Source of the DNA: Oscillospiraceae bacterium
Lineage (GTDB): Bacteria > Bacillota > Clostridia > Oscillospirales > CAG-272
NCBI GenBank assembly: GCA_015064555.1
Contig: SVRZ01000018.1
Span: 1 to 50,057, forward strand
Direction of reading: 5' to 3'
Length of the DNA: 50,057 bases
Every line of letters begins with the position of its first letter. Position 1 is the stretch's first letter. The position numbers and the translations under genes were made by a program. This document shows positions 7,401-17,017 of the stretch, piece by piece. The notes under the pieces are model-generated. The model was given only the letters and a program-made list of their open reading frames with translations. It did not search any database and was not told the DNA's origin.

Positions 7401-10400
7401 TTAATGCTCTGTGCAGTCAATTCCGGAGCCTGCATCTCCTTTGGAACCGAAAATAAAAATTCCGTTTCCTTGGATAACGCAGCTCTCGTTCACGGCATTG
7501 CCACCGTATCCTCCTTCACCGGGCGAACCGTTTCTACCGTTTTGGGTACCGTCAAAACCATCGTATACACCTCCGGCAGTACCGCCTTGGCCTCCCTTAC
7601 CGCCTGTGGCGGTCAATGAGCCTCCGTCTATTATGACTTTACTTGCGGATATTGCCAAGCCGCCCGCACCGCCATTGCCGCCATTGCCGCCGTACACGAT
7701 ATTTACCCAATAGGGATTACAGCATCCGCCCGAACCGCCTCGGCCTCCGGTACCGCCAATTGCCTTTAAAGTGCCGCCGCGAACGTACACCACTTCTGCT
7801 TTAATTGCCGTTCCGCCGACACCGCCCTCATCACCGGGTGCACCATTATATCCATTGTTATCGGCGCAATTGCCACCGTTACCGTTTCTGCCGGTGCCGC
7901 CATTCAGAATAAGTTCTCCGGGTCCATTAAACGTAAGCGTTTTAATACCGTCGATCACACTTCCCGATTCACAAGTAGTCATAATAGAACATCTTCCATA
8001 TGATTCGATCGTTAAATTAACGTTCTTAGAATTGTATAAGTCTAAAACTTTCTCATAACGGGATTCAAGCTTAAAGTTAATGAAGCGTATCAACGGCGAA
8101 TGCTTCTCGGTAAAGTTGCATAGACACAAACCGAGATTTTTATACGTTTTGGAAGCATCGCCAACGAATACGATCTCATTCGTTCCGGAGCTGAAATCGA
8201 TATGATCAACCCTGCCTACGTGATCCGGTATGTTATAAGATGCAATATCGGTATTGCCGATTCTGCTCCAATCTATAATTGTTTTGGTAATACTGGTCGC
8301 AGAACGCGGTGTGCTTTCTACAGTATTAAACACGGTATATGTATCTCCGCCTTCCCAGGAATCGGAAACAACAGAGCCGGTGTCAACAAATTTACCTACA
8401 GTAAATATATCAACCTCCCATACGGCGTAAAGAGATATTTCATTTTTATCTGAAGGCTCTGTTATATGGAATGTTGCTCTGTCTTCATATACAACACCGC
8501 CTTTTTCAGCCGTTGACCATCCTTTGAATATCCATCCATCGACAACATATGCATTTTCAGTCAAAGCAACTTCTGCTTGTTCCTTATAATAACCCTCGAT
8601 GGATTCCATTTCTCCCGCCGGCTCTTTATCGGAATTGGGATTGTTAACGATAAATGAAATTTTGTACTCATTAAGCTTTTCCCATTCTGCCGTTATAGTC
8701 ATATCATATGCCGGCATATTCGCAGGAATCGAATTATCCCAACCTATGAATTCATGTCCCAATTTAGAGGGGGCTGTAGGAGCCGTGATTTTCGCACCGT
8801 AATCGGCAGTAATAGAGTTTATTATTGTTCCGCCGTTTGTATCAAACGTGATAGTGTATTGATTGATGGTAGTAGTACCGTATGCATACAAATCCTTTTC
8901 GGGCATCACATCCGGCATATGAGTTGTAATATCACCGTCCTTCACAAGCCATCCGGAGAAGGTATAACCTTCTTTTTTATGTTCATACGGAACGATACCG
9001 TGTCCGTAAATAACATTGCTTACCTTTTCCAATACACCGTCTACAAAATAATAAACTTTAAACTCCATTTTATCGAAGCTTCCGTCTATTCTTATGTCGT
9101 CAGCGGGCATTGTCGCAGGAATTTTATCTTCCGAGCCGCTGTATTTCCAACCGGAGAATACAGAGCCTGCTTCGGTTGGCTCATCTATAAGTGAAATACT
9201 TTCGCCATACTTGCAGCTTACAGTTTTATAAAGTTTTCCGTCAAGATAATAGTTTATACTATAGGTATTAATCTCGGTGCTTCCGGATATCTCGATATCC
9301 CCTGCAGGCATACTCTGCGGCAATTCTTTTATTCCCCATTTCCATCCGGAGAAGGTATGACCAGGAATATTGATAGTCGGATAATTTATTGCTTCACCAA
9401 AATCATAGCTCTCGATTGCATATTCTTCTCCGTTTAAAATGAATTTGACAGTATACCGATTAACCGACCAATGCGCATACAGAGTATGAGCCTCTTTATT
9501 CATTACGCTATCCGCAGATATCTTGTTACCGCCATCCCTTTCGGTAAACCAACCGGTAAAGGTATATCCCGTTTTTACCGGTACGGGAAGCTCGCCGTAA
9601 AGCGAAGAATATTCCCTTTCAATGAATGCCGTGTCACATTGACCACCGTCAGGATCAAGGGTTATTATATAAACTCCCTTCTTCCACTGTGCATAAAGAG
9701 TATGAGCGGAATCGGTCTTCACAACCGTGGTAGCCTTTACCTCGGTACCGCCCTCGGACTCCGTGAACCAGCCAAGGAATTCATGTCCGTACTTTTGTGG
9801 TTCAGGAAGAGTGCCATATTCGGCATCAAAAATAACAGGAATATATCCCGGACTCACAGCTCCTCCGGTCGCATCAAGAGTAACTGTATATCCGTTTACC
9901 GACCAGAGCGCATAGAGTGTGATATTTGCGGTAATATCTACGTTTGTTTCGGGAAGTATTTCCTTACCTTCCGACTTTGCCGTAAACCAACCGACGAAGG
10001 TATAGCCGGTGCGAACAGGCGTCGGAAGATCGCCAAAGCTTTCAGCGAAAACAACCTCTTTGCTGTTATTATTCAAGGCTTCTCCACCGTTCACATCAAG
10101 ATTGACCGTATATTTGTTTGCCTCCCACTGTGCATAAAGAGTATGGTCCTTGGCAACGGATACAACATCGTCCGAGCCGATTTTCGTGCCGCCATTCTCG
10201 GCTGTGAACCAACCGAGGAAGGTATATCCCGTGCGTGTTATTGAAGGGATATTGCCGTATTCCGAGCCAAACTCCACACCAATCGATTCGGTGGTAAGGC
10301 TTCCGCCCTGAGGCATAAAGGTAACGGTATATCCGTTTGACGACCAGAGCGCATAAAGTCTGACATCAGCGGTGATATCAACCGTTGTTTCCGCAAGTAT

Positions 10401-12203
10401 TTTCTCGCCGTTCTGCTTTGCGGTAAACCAACCGAGGAAGGTGTAGCCCGTGCGCGTAGGAGCAGGAAGTCTGCCGAAGCTTTCACCAAACGTTACTTCC
10501 TTTACGTTATTATCCATAGCATCTCCGCCGTTTACGTCAAAGGTCACTTCATAGGTGTTTACCTTCCAATGCGCAAAGAGAGTATGGCTTTCCGTCTGCT
10601 TCACCACGGTAGTATCTGTAACCTTTTCACCGCCGCTCTCGGCTGTAAACCATCCAAGGAAGGTATATCCCTTGCGAAGGGGTGTCGGAAGAGTACCGTA
10701 AGGAGAATCGTAAGTGAATGTAAGCGTGTCATTTTCGATAGTATTACCGCCGTTTACATTGAGATTTACACTGTTTGAAACAGGCTCCCATTTTGCGGTA
10801 AGTGCGAGGTTCTCCGTCAAGGTCCATTTTCCGTCCTGATACCTGTTATCCTCTGTATCATACCAGCCGAGGAACTCATATCCCACGCGTGAAATGGTCG
10901 GCAGAGCATAGCTTTCATCGTACACTACCGGGATCGTATCTGCGGCAGATCCGCCGTTACTGTCAAAGCTGATGGTATACTCATTCGGTGTCCATACTGC
11001 TTTGAGAGTGACATCGTCTCCGACAATATTGGTCTTAAAATTCCATTTTGTCTGCCCGTTGTACCAGCCGCCGAAGGTGTATCCCTCGCGCTTCGGCGCC
11101 TCCGGTTCGGTTGCAACACCACCCCACATTACCTTCTGTTCAAAGGTCTCTTGACCGTTTTCGGGAAGAAAATTAACATGGAATGGACGCTCGGCTATTG
11201 CGTAAAGGCTGAAATGATCGGTTTCAAAACTTATCGTTCGTCTTTCATCCACTTCAACGATCGTTGCGTTCTTGATAATCTGACACTTGCCCTCAGGCGT
11301 GATATAATAAACGACCGTGTTTCTAACTAGAAAATTTTGTGGAATCAGTATCGTAACCTTAACCGGGCTTTTGGGCTGAACAATATCATTTCCACGAAGC
11401 ATAGTAATATCATAGACTTTGTATTTCTTGCTCTCGTTTCTCAAAAGAGCCGTTGCGGCATTGTATTCGGCTGTACCTTCGCCGAGTCTGTTTACAACAG
11501 GCTTAACAAACCATTTACCTATGATTCCAAAGTCAGAGGTATCTATGCTTACAATAACATCAGCTGCACCACCCTCAGGAGGGGGGACTTCTATATTAAC
11601 ACCCTTATTAGCGGCGATCAGCAATGTAATGATTACCGCTAAAGTAACTATAGCAATGCTTACCCCGATGGCAATCTTTTCTCTTAGAGGAATGACTGGG
11701 TTTATCCATCTGAGGTAGCGTTGGTTAAGAATCTTTCCGTAAGTATCAATGGGAAAACTCTTGCTATTCTTTTCATCCTTTTCGTCTTCTTTGTTGACGG
11801 CAGTCTTATAGTAATCCTCTATTTCCTGACAAAAGGAATCATCTCTTCTATACTTTATTCGAAAATTATCTGTTGCTGCTGCTATGCAAAATAAATGATA
11901 CTGTGGATCTGCATTCGTAAAATCCGGATGATATTTCCCAAACTCATCAAGCTCTTGCTGAAGATCTTCCTTCGGTTTATTAAGGGATCCACCTCTCGTT
12001 AACCTCTTGAATTTATTTTGCATTTCCCTGCGATATTCGGCAAACAATTCTATTTTATCCACCGATAACTCATATGTAGTGTTGCAAAAAGGGCAGTGAT
12101 ATAATACGGATTTATCTGTACAGCTTTTTTGTACTAGCTTCTTTGGCGCATTACAATTCTTACAATACACCCCTTGCTTGTCAAGTAATTCCTGTCTGTT
12201 CAT
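7401..12203 (-). CDS. Giant membrane-anchored InlB/Flg_new repeat protein with N-terminal zinc ribbon
   Basis: 1600 residues. At the N-terminus CKNC (14-17) and CPFC (37-40) look like a cytoplasmic zinc ribbon. One membrane helix spans about 177-198, which puts the rest outside the cell. A domain of about 140 residues (205-340) follows, then thirteen repeats of 63-85 residues of the InlB B-repeat/Flg_new type (for example YTVTF..NGG...GYTFLGWFT...LYALW) to about residue 1240. A C-terminal region of unknown fold ends in a Gly-rich tail (GGNGGNGGAGG, GGKGGQGG). There is no LPXTG motif and no signal peptidase site. It probably mediates adhesion or surface interaction. The promoter is a perfect consensus overlapped by operator-like sites next to a divergent XRE gene. 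Confidence 0.88.
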   Translation of the reverse strand: MNRQELLDKQGVYCKNCNAPKKLVQKSCTDKSVLYHCPFCNTTYELSVDKIELFAEYRREMQNKFKRLTRGGSLNKPKEDLQQELDEFGKYHPDFTNADPQYHLFCIAAATDNFRIKYRRDDSFCQEIEDYYKTAVNKEDEKDEKNSKSFPIDTYGKILNQRYLRWINPVIPLREKIAIGVSIAIVTLAVIITLLIAANKGVNIEVPPPEGGAADVIVSIDTSDFGIIGKWFVKPVVNRLGEGTAEYNAATALLRNESKKYKVYDITMLRGNDIVQPKSPVKVTILIPQNFLVRNTVVYYITPEGKCQIIKNATIVEVDERRTISFETDHFSLYAIAERPFHVNFLPENGQETFEQKVMWGGVATEPEAPKREGYTFGGWYNGQTKWNFKTNIVGDDVTLKAVWTPNEYTISFDSNGGSAADTIPVVYDESYALPTISRVGYEFLGWYDTEDNRYQDGKWTLTENLALTAKWEPVSNSVNLNVNGGNTIENDTLTFTYDSPYGTLPTPLRKGYTFLGWFTAESGGEKVTDTTVVKQTESHTLFAHWKVNTYEVTFDVNGGDAMDNNVKEVTFGESFGRLPAPTRTGYTFLGWFTAKQNGEKILAETTVDITADVRLYALWSSNGYTVTFMPQGGSLTTESIGVEFGSEYGNIPSITRTGYTFLGWFTAENGGTKIGSDDVVSVAKDHTLYAQWEANKYTVNLDVNGGEALNNNSKEVVFAESFGDLPTPVRTGYTFVGWFTAKSEGKEILPETNVDITANITLYALWSVNGYTVTLDATGGAVSPGYIPVIFDAEYGTLPEPQKYGHEFLGWFTESEGGTEVKATTVVKTDSAHTLYAQWKKGVYIITLDPDGGQCDTAFIEREYSSLYGELPVPVKTGYTFTGWFTERDGGNKISADSVMNKEAHTLYAHWSVNRYTVKFILNGEEYAIESYDFGEAINYPTINIPGHTFSGWKWGIKELPQSMPAGDIEISGSTEINTYSINYYLDGKLYKTVSCKYGESISLIDEPTEAGSVFSGWKYSGSEDKIPATMPADDIRIDGSFDKMEFKVYYFVDGVLEKVSNVIYGHGIVPYEHKKEGYTFSGWLVKDGDITTHMPDVMPEKDLYAYGTTTINQYTITFDTNGGTIINSITADYGAKITAPTAPSKLGHEFIGWDNSIPANMPAYDMTITAEWEKLNEYKISFIVNNPNSDKEPAGEMESIEGYYKEQAEVALTENAYVVDGWIFKGWSTAEKGGVVYEDRATFHITEPSDKNEISLYAVWEVDIFTVGKFVDTGSVVSDSWEGGDTYTVFNTVESTPRSATSITKTIIDWSRIGNTDIASYNIPDHVGRVDHIDFSSGTNEIVFVGDASKTYKNLGLCLCNFTEKHSPLIRFINFKLESRYEKVLDLYNSKNVNLTIESYGRCSIMTTCESGSVIDGIKTLTFNGPGELILNGGTGRNGNGGNCADNNGYNGAPGDEGGVGGTAIKAEVVYVRGGTLKAIGGTGGRGGSGGCCNPYWVNIVYGGNGGNGGAGGLAISASKVIIDGGSLTATGGKGGQGGTAGGVYDGFDGTQNGRNGSPGEGGYGGNAVNESCVIQGNGIFIFGSKGDAGSGIDCTEH

Positions 12204-12248
12204 AATATCTCCTAAAAAAACTCCTAAAATTTGTTATTCCAATCCTCA

Positions 12249-12276
12249 TTATACACCTATAGTTTAAATTTGTCAA
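12249..12276 (-). promoter_or_regulatory. Promoter of the InlB-repeat gene
   Basis: On the minus strand TTGACA (complement of 12271-12276) and TATAAT (complement of 12249-12254) flank a 16-17 bp spacer in which operator site 1 lies. Site 2 overlaps the upstream edge of the -35. Confidence 0.9.
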
Positions 12277-12309
12277 CCTGTAGGTGATTAAAAAATACAT
12301 CTATAAGTT
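12253..12309. promoter_or_regulatory. Three operator sites at 22-bp spacing
   Basis: Sites ACACCTATAGTTT (12253-12265), AACCTGTAGGTGA (12275-12287, reverse orientation) and ACATCTATAAGTT (12297-12309) share a near-palindromic ACCTAtAGGT core. Their centres at 12259, 12281 and 12303 are exactly 22 bp, or two helical turns, apart. Sites 1 and 2 cover the InlB-gene promoter and site 3 covers the XRE promoter spacer. Confidence 0.75.
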
Positions 12310-12316
12310 ATATAAT
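12288..12316 (+). promoter_or_regulatory. Promoter of the 12351 XRE gene
   Basis: TTAAAA at 12288-12293 and TATAAT at 12311-12316 have a 17-bp spacer that contains operator site 3. It is weaker than the divergent promoter. Confidence 0.6.
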
Positions 12317-12350
12317 TATAACAGAAAGTGATTTTTGCGAGGGGAAACTT

Positions 12351-12671
12351 ATGGGAAACGAAAAGCTTTTACGTGAAATAGGCTTAAGGATAAACGCAAG
12401 ACGCAAGGAGCTTGGCTTAACTCAGGAGCAGCTTGCCGAAAAAATGGAGGTATCGATACAAATGATATCCAATCTTGAGCTCGGAAAGAAGGCCATCCGC
12501 CCTGAAAATCTGGTCAAAATATGCGATATCCTGGGCGTCAGCGCAGATTATATACTTCGCGGCAGCCGCGCAGACTGGGAGATACTCGGATTTATCGAAA
12601 AATATACACGTCTTCCGGATGCCGATCAGAGGTTTCTGGAAATTCTCGCAGATCGCCTTTTGAATCATTAA
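12351..12671 (+). CDS. XRE family repressor next to the InlB-repeat gene
   Basis: 106 residues. The Cro/CI helix-turn-helix spans residues 8-66: LTQEQLAEKMEVSIQMISNLE, then the closing LGVSADYILRG. A C-terminal extension of 35 residues is rich in charged and aromatic residues, perhaps for dimerisation, but has no recognisable ligand domain. The ribosome binding site GAGGGG is 6 nt before the ATG. It is divergent from the giant repeat protein, and three regularly spaced sites lie between the promoters. I infer that it represses both itself and the surface protein. The design closely parallels the XRE/lipoprotein pair at 2392-3499, although the two operators differ in sequence. Confidence 0.88.
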   Translation: MGNEKLLREIGLRINARRKELGLTQEQLAEKMEVSIQMISNLELGKKAIRPENLVKICDILGVSADYILRGSRADWEILGFIEKYTRLPDADQRFLEILADRLLNH

Positions 12672-12701
12672 TGAAAATCCTTCTTCCCAAAGCTTCATAA
12701 T

Positions 12702-12759
12702 AAAAATCAAGCTCAGATAGCCGCCATAAATGGCAAAATACTACCTGAGCTTGATTTTT
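12702..12759. terminator. Convergent terminator at the 3' end of the polysaccharide operon
   Basis: AAAAATCAAGCTCAG at 12702-12716 pairs perfectly with CTGAGCTTGATTTTT at 12745-12759, with an inner GCCAT/ATGGC stem. A and T tracts on both sides make it bidirectional, ending the XRE gene and the long minus-strand operon. Confidence 0.85.
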
Positions 12760-12805
12760 GTTTTCGGTTTAAAACAAGGCTTTTTGATTGCCTGTACAGA
12801 TCTTG

Positions 12806-14728
12806 TTATTTATCTGCGTTCACCACAACACGCATTTCCTCCGCGTCCTGGGCGGTGCGGTTTACTTCGTCGGGCGAGTGGAAGGTCGGAACAACACTTT
12901 TCATAACCTCGGTTATCGTCGGGGAGGCTATTTCGTTTTCCTCGCTCTGCACGGCGGCTCTCAGGGCATTCAGCTTTTCCTCAATTTCTGCTCTTGAGAG
13001 GGGGGTGTCGTGCTCAATGAAGATAAGATCGTTTTCGGTCTTTTTCAGATCCTCGGTCTTTATGAGAAGCTCCTCATAAAGCTTTTCGCCCGGGCGAAGA
13101 CCGATCTCCTTGATCTCGATATCTATATTGGGACGGAGGCCCGAAAGCTTTATCATATTCTCCGCAAGGTCGTAGATCTTGACAGGCTTACCCATATCGA
13201 GGACAAAGAGGTCGCCTCTGTCTGCCATTGCGCCTGCCTGCATAACGAGTCCCGAAGCCTCGGGTATAGTCATAAAGTATCTTATGATGCGCTTGTCGGT
13301 TATAGTGACCGGGCCGCCTGCCGCGATCTGCGCGTTAAAGAGCGGTATTACCGAGCCGTTTGATCCGAGGACGTTTCCGAAGCGGACTGCACTGAATACC
13401 GTTTCACTATCGGTCCTGCACTGGATGACCATCTCGCACATACGCTTGCTCGCACCCATGACGTTGGTCGGGTTGACCGCCTTGTCGGTTGAGATCAGAA
13501 TGAATTTACGGACACCGTATTTTTCAGCCATATCGGCAGTGTTGTAGGTGCCGAGGACGTTGTTTTTAATTGCCTCACAGTTGCTGTGCTCCATGAGAGG
13601 CACGTGCTTATGAGCCGCCGCGTGGAATACTATTTCGGGGCGGTAATGATTAAACACGGCATTGAGCCTCGCTCTGTCACGCACAGAGCCTATCTCGACA
13701 CAAAGGTCAAGCGAGGCGCCGTACTTACGGGTAAGCTGCTGCTGTATATCGTAGGCGTTGTTTTCATAGATATCGAAAATTATAAGCTTCTTCGGCGAGC
13801 ACTTTGCTATCTGTCGGCAAAGCTCGCTTCCGATAGAGCCACCGCCGCCCGTTACAAGGACTGTGCGATCCTTATAAAAGTCTGCAGTGCTGTCATCGGT
13901 GACCTTTATCGCGCTTCTGAAGAGGAGATCCTCTATCTTGAACTCGCGCAAGACTCTTCTTGTGCCCTCCGGAGCATCGTCATGCCTTCTCGGGAAGTCG
14001 TAAAGCTTGACACGGTAGCCCTCCTTTGTGAAGAATTCGTGGATCTTTTGTGCGTCCGCACCGTCAAGCTGAGGAATGGCAATGAATATCTCCTGCACCG
14101 GGAAGGTACGCATTTTTTCAAACACGTCATCGTCCTGAGCGAAGACGGGTAAACCTGCAACACGCTTGCCTATTTTGTCCGAATTCGTATCAACAAAGCA
14201 AACAGGGCGGTAATGCGAGCCCTTGTAGCAGAGAAGCTCCTCGGCAAGCAGCGAGCCCACCTTTCCCGCACCCACTATGGCTACGGTTATCTTATTCTCA
14301 TACTTTTTACTTAAGAGAGCTGACTGTATCCTGTAGTTCTGCTGATAGACGAATCTTGAAACAAGCGAAAGCAGACAGAACATAGCTATGGTGCCGATGC
14401 TCTTCCAGCCGCCCATGTACGTATGCTCGCCGATAAGAAGGGTTATGATCAATGCCAGAGCACCACCGGCGCCATCGGCCAGGACCATACTCAGATATGC
14501 CGCAGAATTTGCATATTTCCATACGTTCTGATAAACGCGAAGCGCAATTCGGGACAGCATAATGCACGCAAAGAATATTACGAAATTCAACACGTATACC
14601 AAAGCATCGCTCGCTTCAACATCGGATGATATCAAGGTCAGAATGAATGAAAGCGCATAGGATGCTATCAGTATTCCTGTATCTATAAGCATCAGAATGA
14701 TACGCCTTTTGTTCTTTAATGTAAACAT
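12806..14728 (-). CDS. CapD/PglF-like UDP-sugar 4,6-dehydratase, membrane-bound
   Basis: 640 residues. Four membrane helices occupy about residues 10-130. A first nucleotide-binding fold (GAGKVG at 153-158) is followed by the catalytic extended SDR domain with VTGGGGSIGSE (292-302). STDKAVNP (413-420) and MGASKR (424-429) replace the usual Tyr-x3-Lys, as in the CapD, FlmA and PglF group. Family members make UDP-4-keto-6-deoxy-HexNAc from UDP-GlcNAc at the membrane. With the DegT aminotransferase and the GNAT protein of the same operon, it could supply a 4-amino-4,6-dideoxy sugar. It is the last gene of the operon, 21 bp after the preceding gene, and ends at a bidirectional terminator. Confidence 0.9.
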   Translation of the reverse strand: MFTLKNKRRIILMLIDTGILIASYALSFILTLISSDVEASDALVYVLNFVIFFACIMLSRIALRVYQNVWKYANSAAYLSMVLADGAGGALALIITLLIGEHTYMGGWKSIGTIAMFCLLSLVSRFVYQQNYRIQSALLSKKYENKITVAIVGAGKVGSLLAEELLCYKGSHYRPVCFVDTNSDKIGKRVAGLPVFAQDDDVFEKMRTFPVQEIFIAIPQLDGADAQKIHEFFTKEGYRVKLYDFPRRHDDAPEGTRRVLREFKIEDLLFRSAIKVTDDSTADFYKDRTVLVTGGGGSIGSELCRQIAKCSPKKLIIFDIYENNAYDIQQQLTRKYGASLDLCVEIGSVRDRARLNAVFNHYRPEIVFHAAAHKHVPLMEHSNCEAIKNNVLGTYNTADMAEKYGVRKFILISTDKAVNPTNVMGASKRMCEMVIQCRTDSETVFSAVRFGNVLGSNGSVIPLFNAQIAAGGPVTITDKRIIRYFMTIPEASGLVMQAGAMADRGDLFVLDMGKPVKIYDLAENMIKLSGLRPNIDIEIKEIGLRPGEKLYEELLIKTEDLKKTENDLIFIEHDTPLSRAEIEEKLNALRAAVQSEENEIASPTITEVMKSVVPTFHSPDEVNRTAQDAEEMRVVVNADK

Positions 14729-14749
14729 TTGTTTTCCCTCCGGTGTAAT

Positions 14750-15910
14750 TTACTGTAAGTCAGCGAGCCCAACTCGCGAGATATGCTTATATATTTTTTC
14801 AACCGACAAATCGGAAACTGCGGCATTTTCGCGCGCTTCGCTTGCCATCCGACGGCGAACCTCCTTTTTGAATATCGGCTTGAATAGTCTTGCCACAAGC
14901 CAGAAGAGGTATCGGAGCGCCGCCATGCGCACCAACGGATGATCCTTTTTATATACTCCATAAGGCACGAATATACGAGAGAGCAAATATTTGAATCTGC
15001 CGCCGCGCTTAGCACGGCGAAGCGCCAGGGTATGATCTATTCTTCCATATACCCCTGAGCGTGTTATATATTGTGCCATTTCACGGTCAAGCGCGGTTTC
15101 TTCACCGCCGCCAAACCAGCTCATAGCGAGGTGCCGGAGATTTTTCTCAAACTCCAAAAGCCCACCCTCGCAAAGGAGCCGCTCACGCTCGGCAGCATCA
15201 CCCGGCGCGTGCTCGTTCAATATATAGGTATCGAGCACTGTGCGGATACCTGTACCGCCATAGGTGTAATGCTTTGCCGCGTGTGCTATGTGGTAGTAGT
15301 AAAAAAGCTCGTCCGACATATGTAATTTATGCGAAAGGGCTTCATCCGGGATAAGCCTGTCCCAAAGATCGGCAAGCGGCTTCTCTGCCCTGTCAACGTA
15401 GTCGCTCCTTATGAGCTTATAGTGAAGCTCGAGGCAGACACCGCTCGGCGAATAAAGCGTGGCATTATGGTCCTCGGTACCCTTGTACTCATATTCAAGC
15501 TCGCCGACGATGGCGGCTATCGCCGCATCGAGATCGGACGGACGCACCAGAATATCTATATCACAGCTCGTCCTCATCCAGGGCTTCGGATAGAGGTGGC
15601 GCATCGCCGAGCCCTTCAGAGGAAGGTGGTCGATACCTCTCTCGGAAAGCAGCTCGCAAAGAGCATCAAGCTCGGCGGCTATACGGCTGTGCCGCATTAC
15701 GGCGGTGAACTTTTTATTTTTGAGTGTCGCTCCAAGCTCGCCCTCCGGCAGAGCCGAGCTGCGCTCAAGCCCCTCGGCAAGAAGATGCGTAAGATCATGA
15801 CCTTCAGCGAGCGAATACAGCTCGGGTATTTTCTCTGCCGACACCTTCGGCGCCTCGGTGCCGAATACGGCACTGCCTATAATACCTATCAGCTCGTTCT
15901 GAATGCTCAT
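14750..15910 (-). CDS. NTP_transf_5 family putative nucleotidyltransferase
   Basis: 386 residues. The motif LPLKGSAMRHLYP followed by R-x-S-x-DIDILV near residues 99-128 matches the nucleotidyltransferase-fold family NTP_transf_5, in which the paired aspartates of DIDI bind metal. The remainder is helical, with HIAHAAKHYTYGG and a basic C-terminal third. Members are common in capsule and O-antigen clusters, but their reaction has not been defined to my knowledge. No membrane helix is clear. It lies between the UDP-glucuronate epimerase-like and dehydratase genes in the same transcript. Confidence 0.82.
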   Translation of the reverse strand: MSIQNELIGIIGSAVFGTEAPKVSAEKIPELYSLAEGHDLTHLLAEGLERSSALPEGELGATLKNKKFTAVMRHSRIAAELDALCELLSERGIDHLPLKGSAMRHLYPKPWMRTSCDIDILVRPSDLDAAIAAIVGELEYEYKGTEDHNATLYSPSGVCLELHYKLIRSDYVDRAEKPLADLWDRLIPDEALSHKLHMSDELFYYYHIAHAAKHYTYGGTGIRTVLDTYILNEHAPGDAAERERLLCEGGLLEFEKNLRHLAMSWFGGGEETALDREMAQYITRSGVYGRIDHTLALRRAKRGGRFKYLLSRIFVPYGVYKKDHPLVRMAALRYLFWLVARLFKPIFKKEVRRRMASEARENAAVSDLSVEKIYKHISRVGLADLQ

Positions 15911-15943
15911 TTTCTCACCTCTTTCTGTTACCTGTCTATATAC

Positions 15944-17017
15944 TTATTTTCTGTAAAATTCAAAATACCATTCGGCAAATCTTCTGAGTCCTTCACGCAA
16001 AGAGGTCGAAGGCTTGAAGCCAAAGTCCTCCTCGAGAGGACTTACGTCCGCATACGTGACGGGCACGTCACCTGCCTGCATAGGCACAAGACGCTTATGC
16101 GCCTCAAAGTCATAATCCAAAGGAAGTACACCTGCCCTTACAAGCTCCTCGCAAAGTATTGAAACAAAATCAAGCAGATTTTCCGGGCTGTTGTTTCCGA
16201 TGTTATATACTCTGTACGGCGGTATGGGAAGTCCGTCCTCTCCGCACTTTTTTTCGGGAGCGCAGAGCATTACGCGCTCTATTCCTTCGACGATATCGTC
16301 AACATATGTAAAGTCACGTTTACAATTTCCATAGTTGAAGATATCTATTACTTCCCCTTTGATAAGCTTATTTGTAAAGGAGAAGTATGCCATATCAGGT
16401 CTTCCGGCAGGGCCGTAGACCGTGAAGAAGCGAAGTCCTGTCGAAGGAATATTATAGAGCTTCGAGTAGGCGTGTGCCATAAGCTCATTCGACTTTTTCG
16501 TTGCCGCGTAGAGCGACACGGGGTTATCCACCTTATCATCGGTAGAATAGGGGATCTTCGTATTTGAGCCGTAGACAGAGGATGAGGATGCATAGACGAG
16601 ATGATCCACACCGTTATGCCTTGCGAGCTCAAGTATGTTGTAAAATCCGATTATATTCGCCTCGATATAGGCATCGGGGTTTGTTATCGAATAGCGGACT
16701 CCCGCCTGCGCGGCAAGGTTTACCACCACAGAGGGCTTGTACTCGGCGAAAACGCCATCCATAAATGCGCGGTCTGCTATATTTCCGCGGAGGAAGTGCC
16801 ATCCCGTGCTGTTTTTCTCCGCAGAAATCGCATCGAGCTCGGCAAGCCTTGATTCCTTTATGGAAACGTCGTAGTAATCGTTCAGGCTATCGACGCCGAC
16901 GATGCTGATGCTATCGTATTTTCCGAGAAGCCGCTTCACAAGGTTTGCACCTATGAATCCCGCGGCACCCGTAACGAGGACGACACGTCCCTCTAAATTT
17001 ATATTTGGAGTCAGCAT
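15944..17017 (-). CDS. UDP-glucuronate 4-epimerase-like NAD-dependent epimerase
   Basis: 357 residues, an extended SDR. The nucleotide-binding motif is VTGAAGFIGANL (about 15-26), the substrate-side signature is GVDSLNDYYDVSIKESRL (41-58), and the catalytic YAATK is at 170-174. GVDxLNDYYDxxLKxxRL is typical of UDP-glucuronate 4-epimerases, which interconvert UDP-GlcA and UDP-GalA. Its start overlaps the end of the nucleotidyltransferase gene by 7 bp, so the two are translationally coupled. With the adjacent kinase and nucleotidyltransferase it may form a UDP-uronate supply cassette. A related nucleotide-sugar substrate cannot be excluded. Confidence 0.88.
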   Translation of the reverse strand: MLTPNINLEGRVVLVTGAAGFIGANLVKRLLGKYDSISIVGVDSLNDYYDVSIKESRLAELDAISAEKNSTGWHFLRGNIADRAFMDGVFAEYKPSVVVNLAAQAGVRYSITNPDAYIEANIIGFYNILELARHNGVDHLVYASSSSVYGSNTKIPYSTDDKVDNPVSLYAATKKSNELMAHAYSKLYNIPSTGLRFFTVYGPAGRPDMAYFSFTNKLIKGEVIDIFNYGNCKRDFTYVDDIVEGIERVMLCAPEKKCGEDGLPIPPYRVYNIGNNSPENLLDFVSILCEELVRAGVLPLDYDFEAHKRLVPMQAGDVPVTYADVSPLEEDFGFKPSTSLREGLRRFAEWYFEFYRK

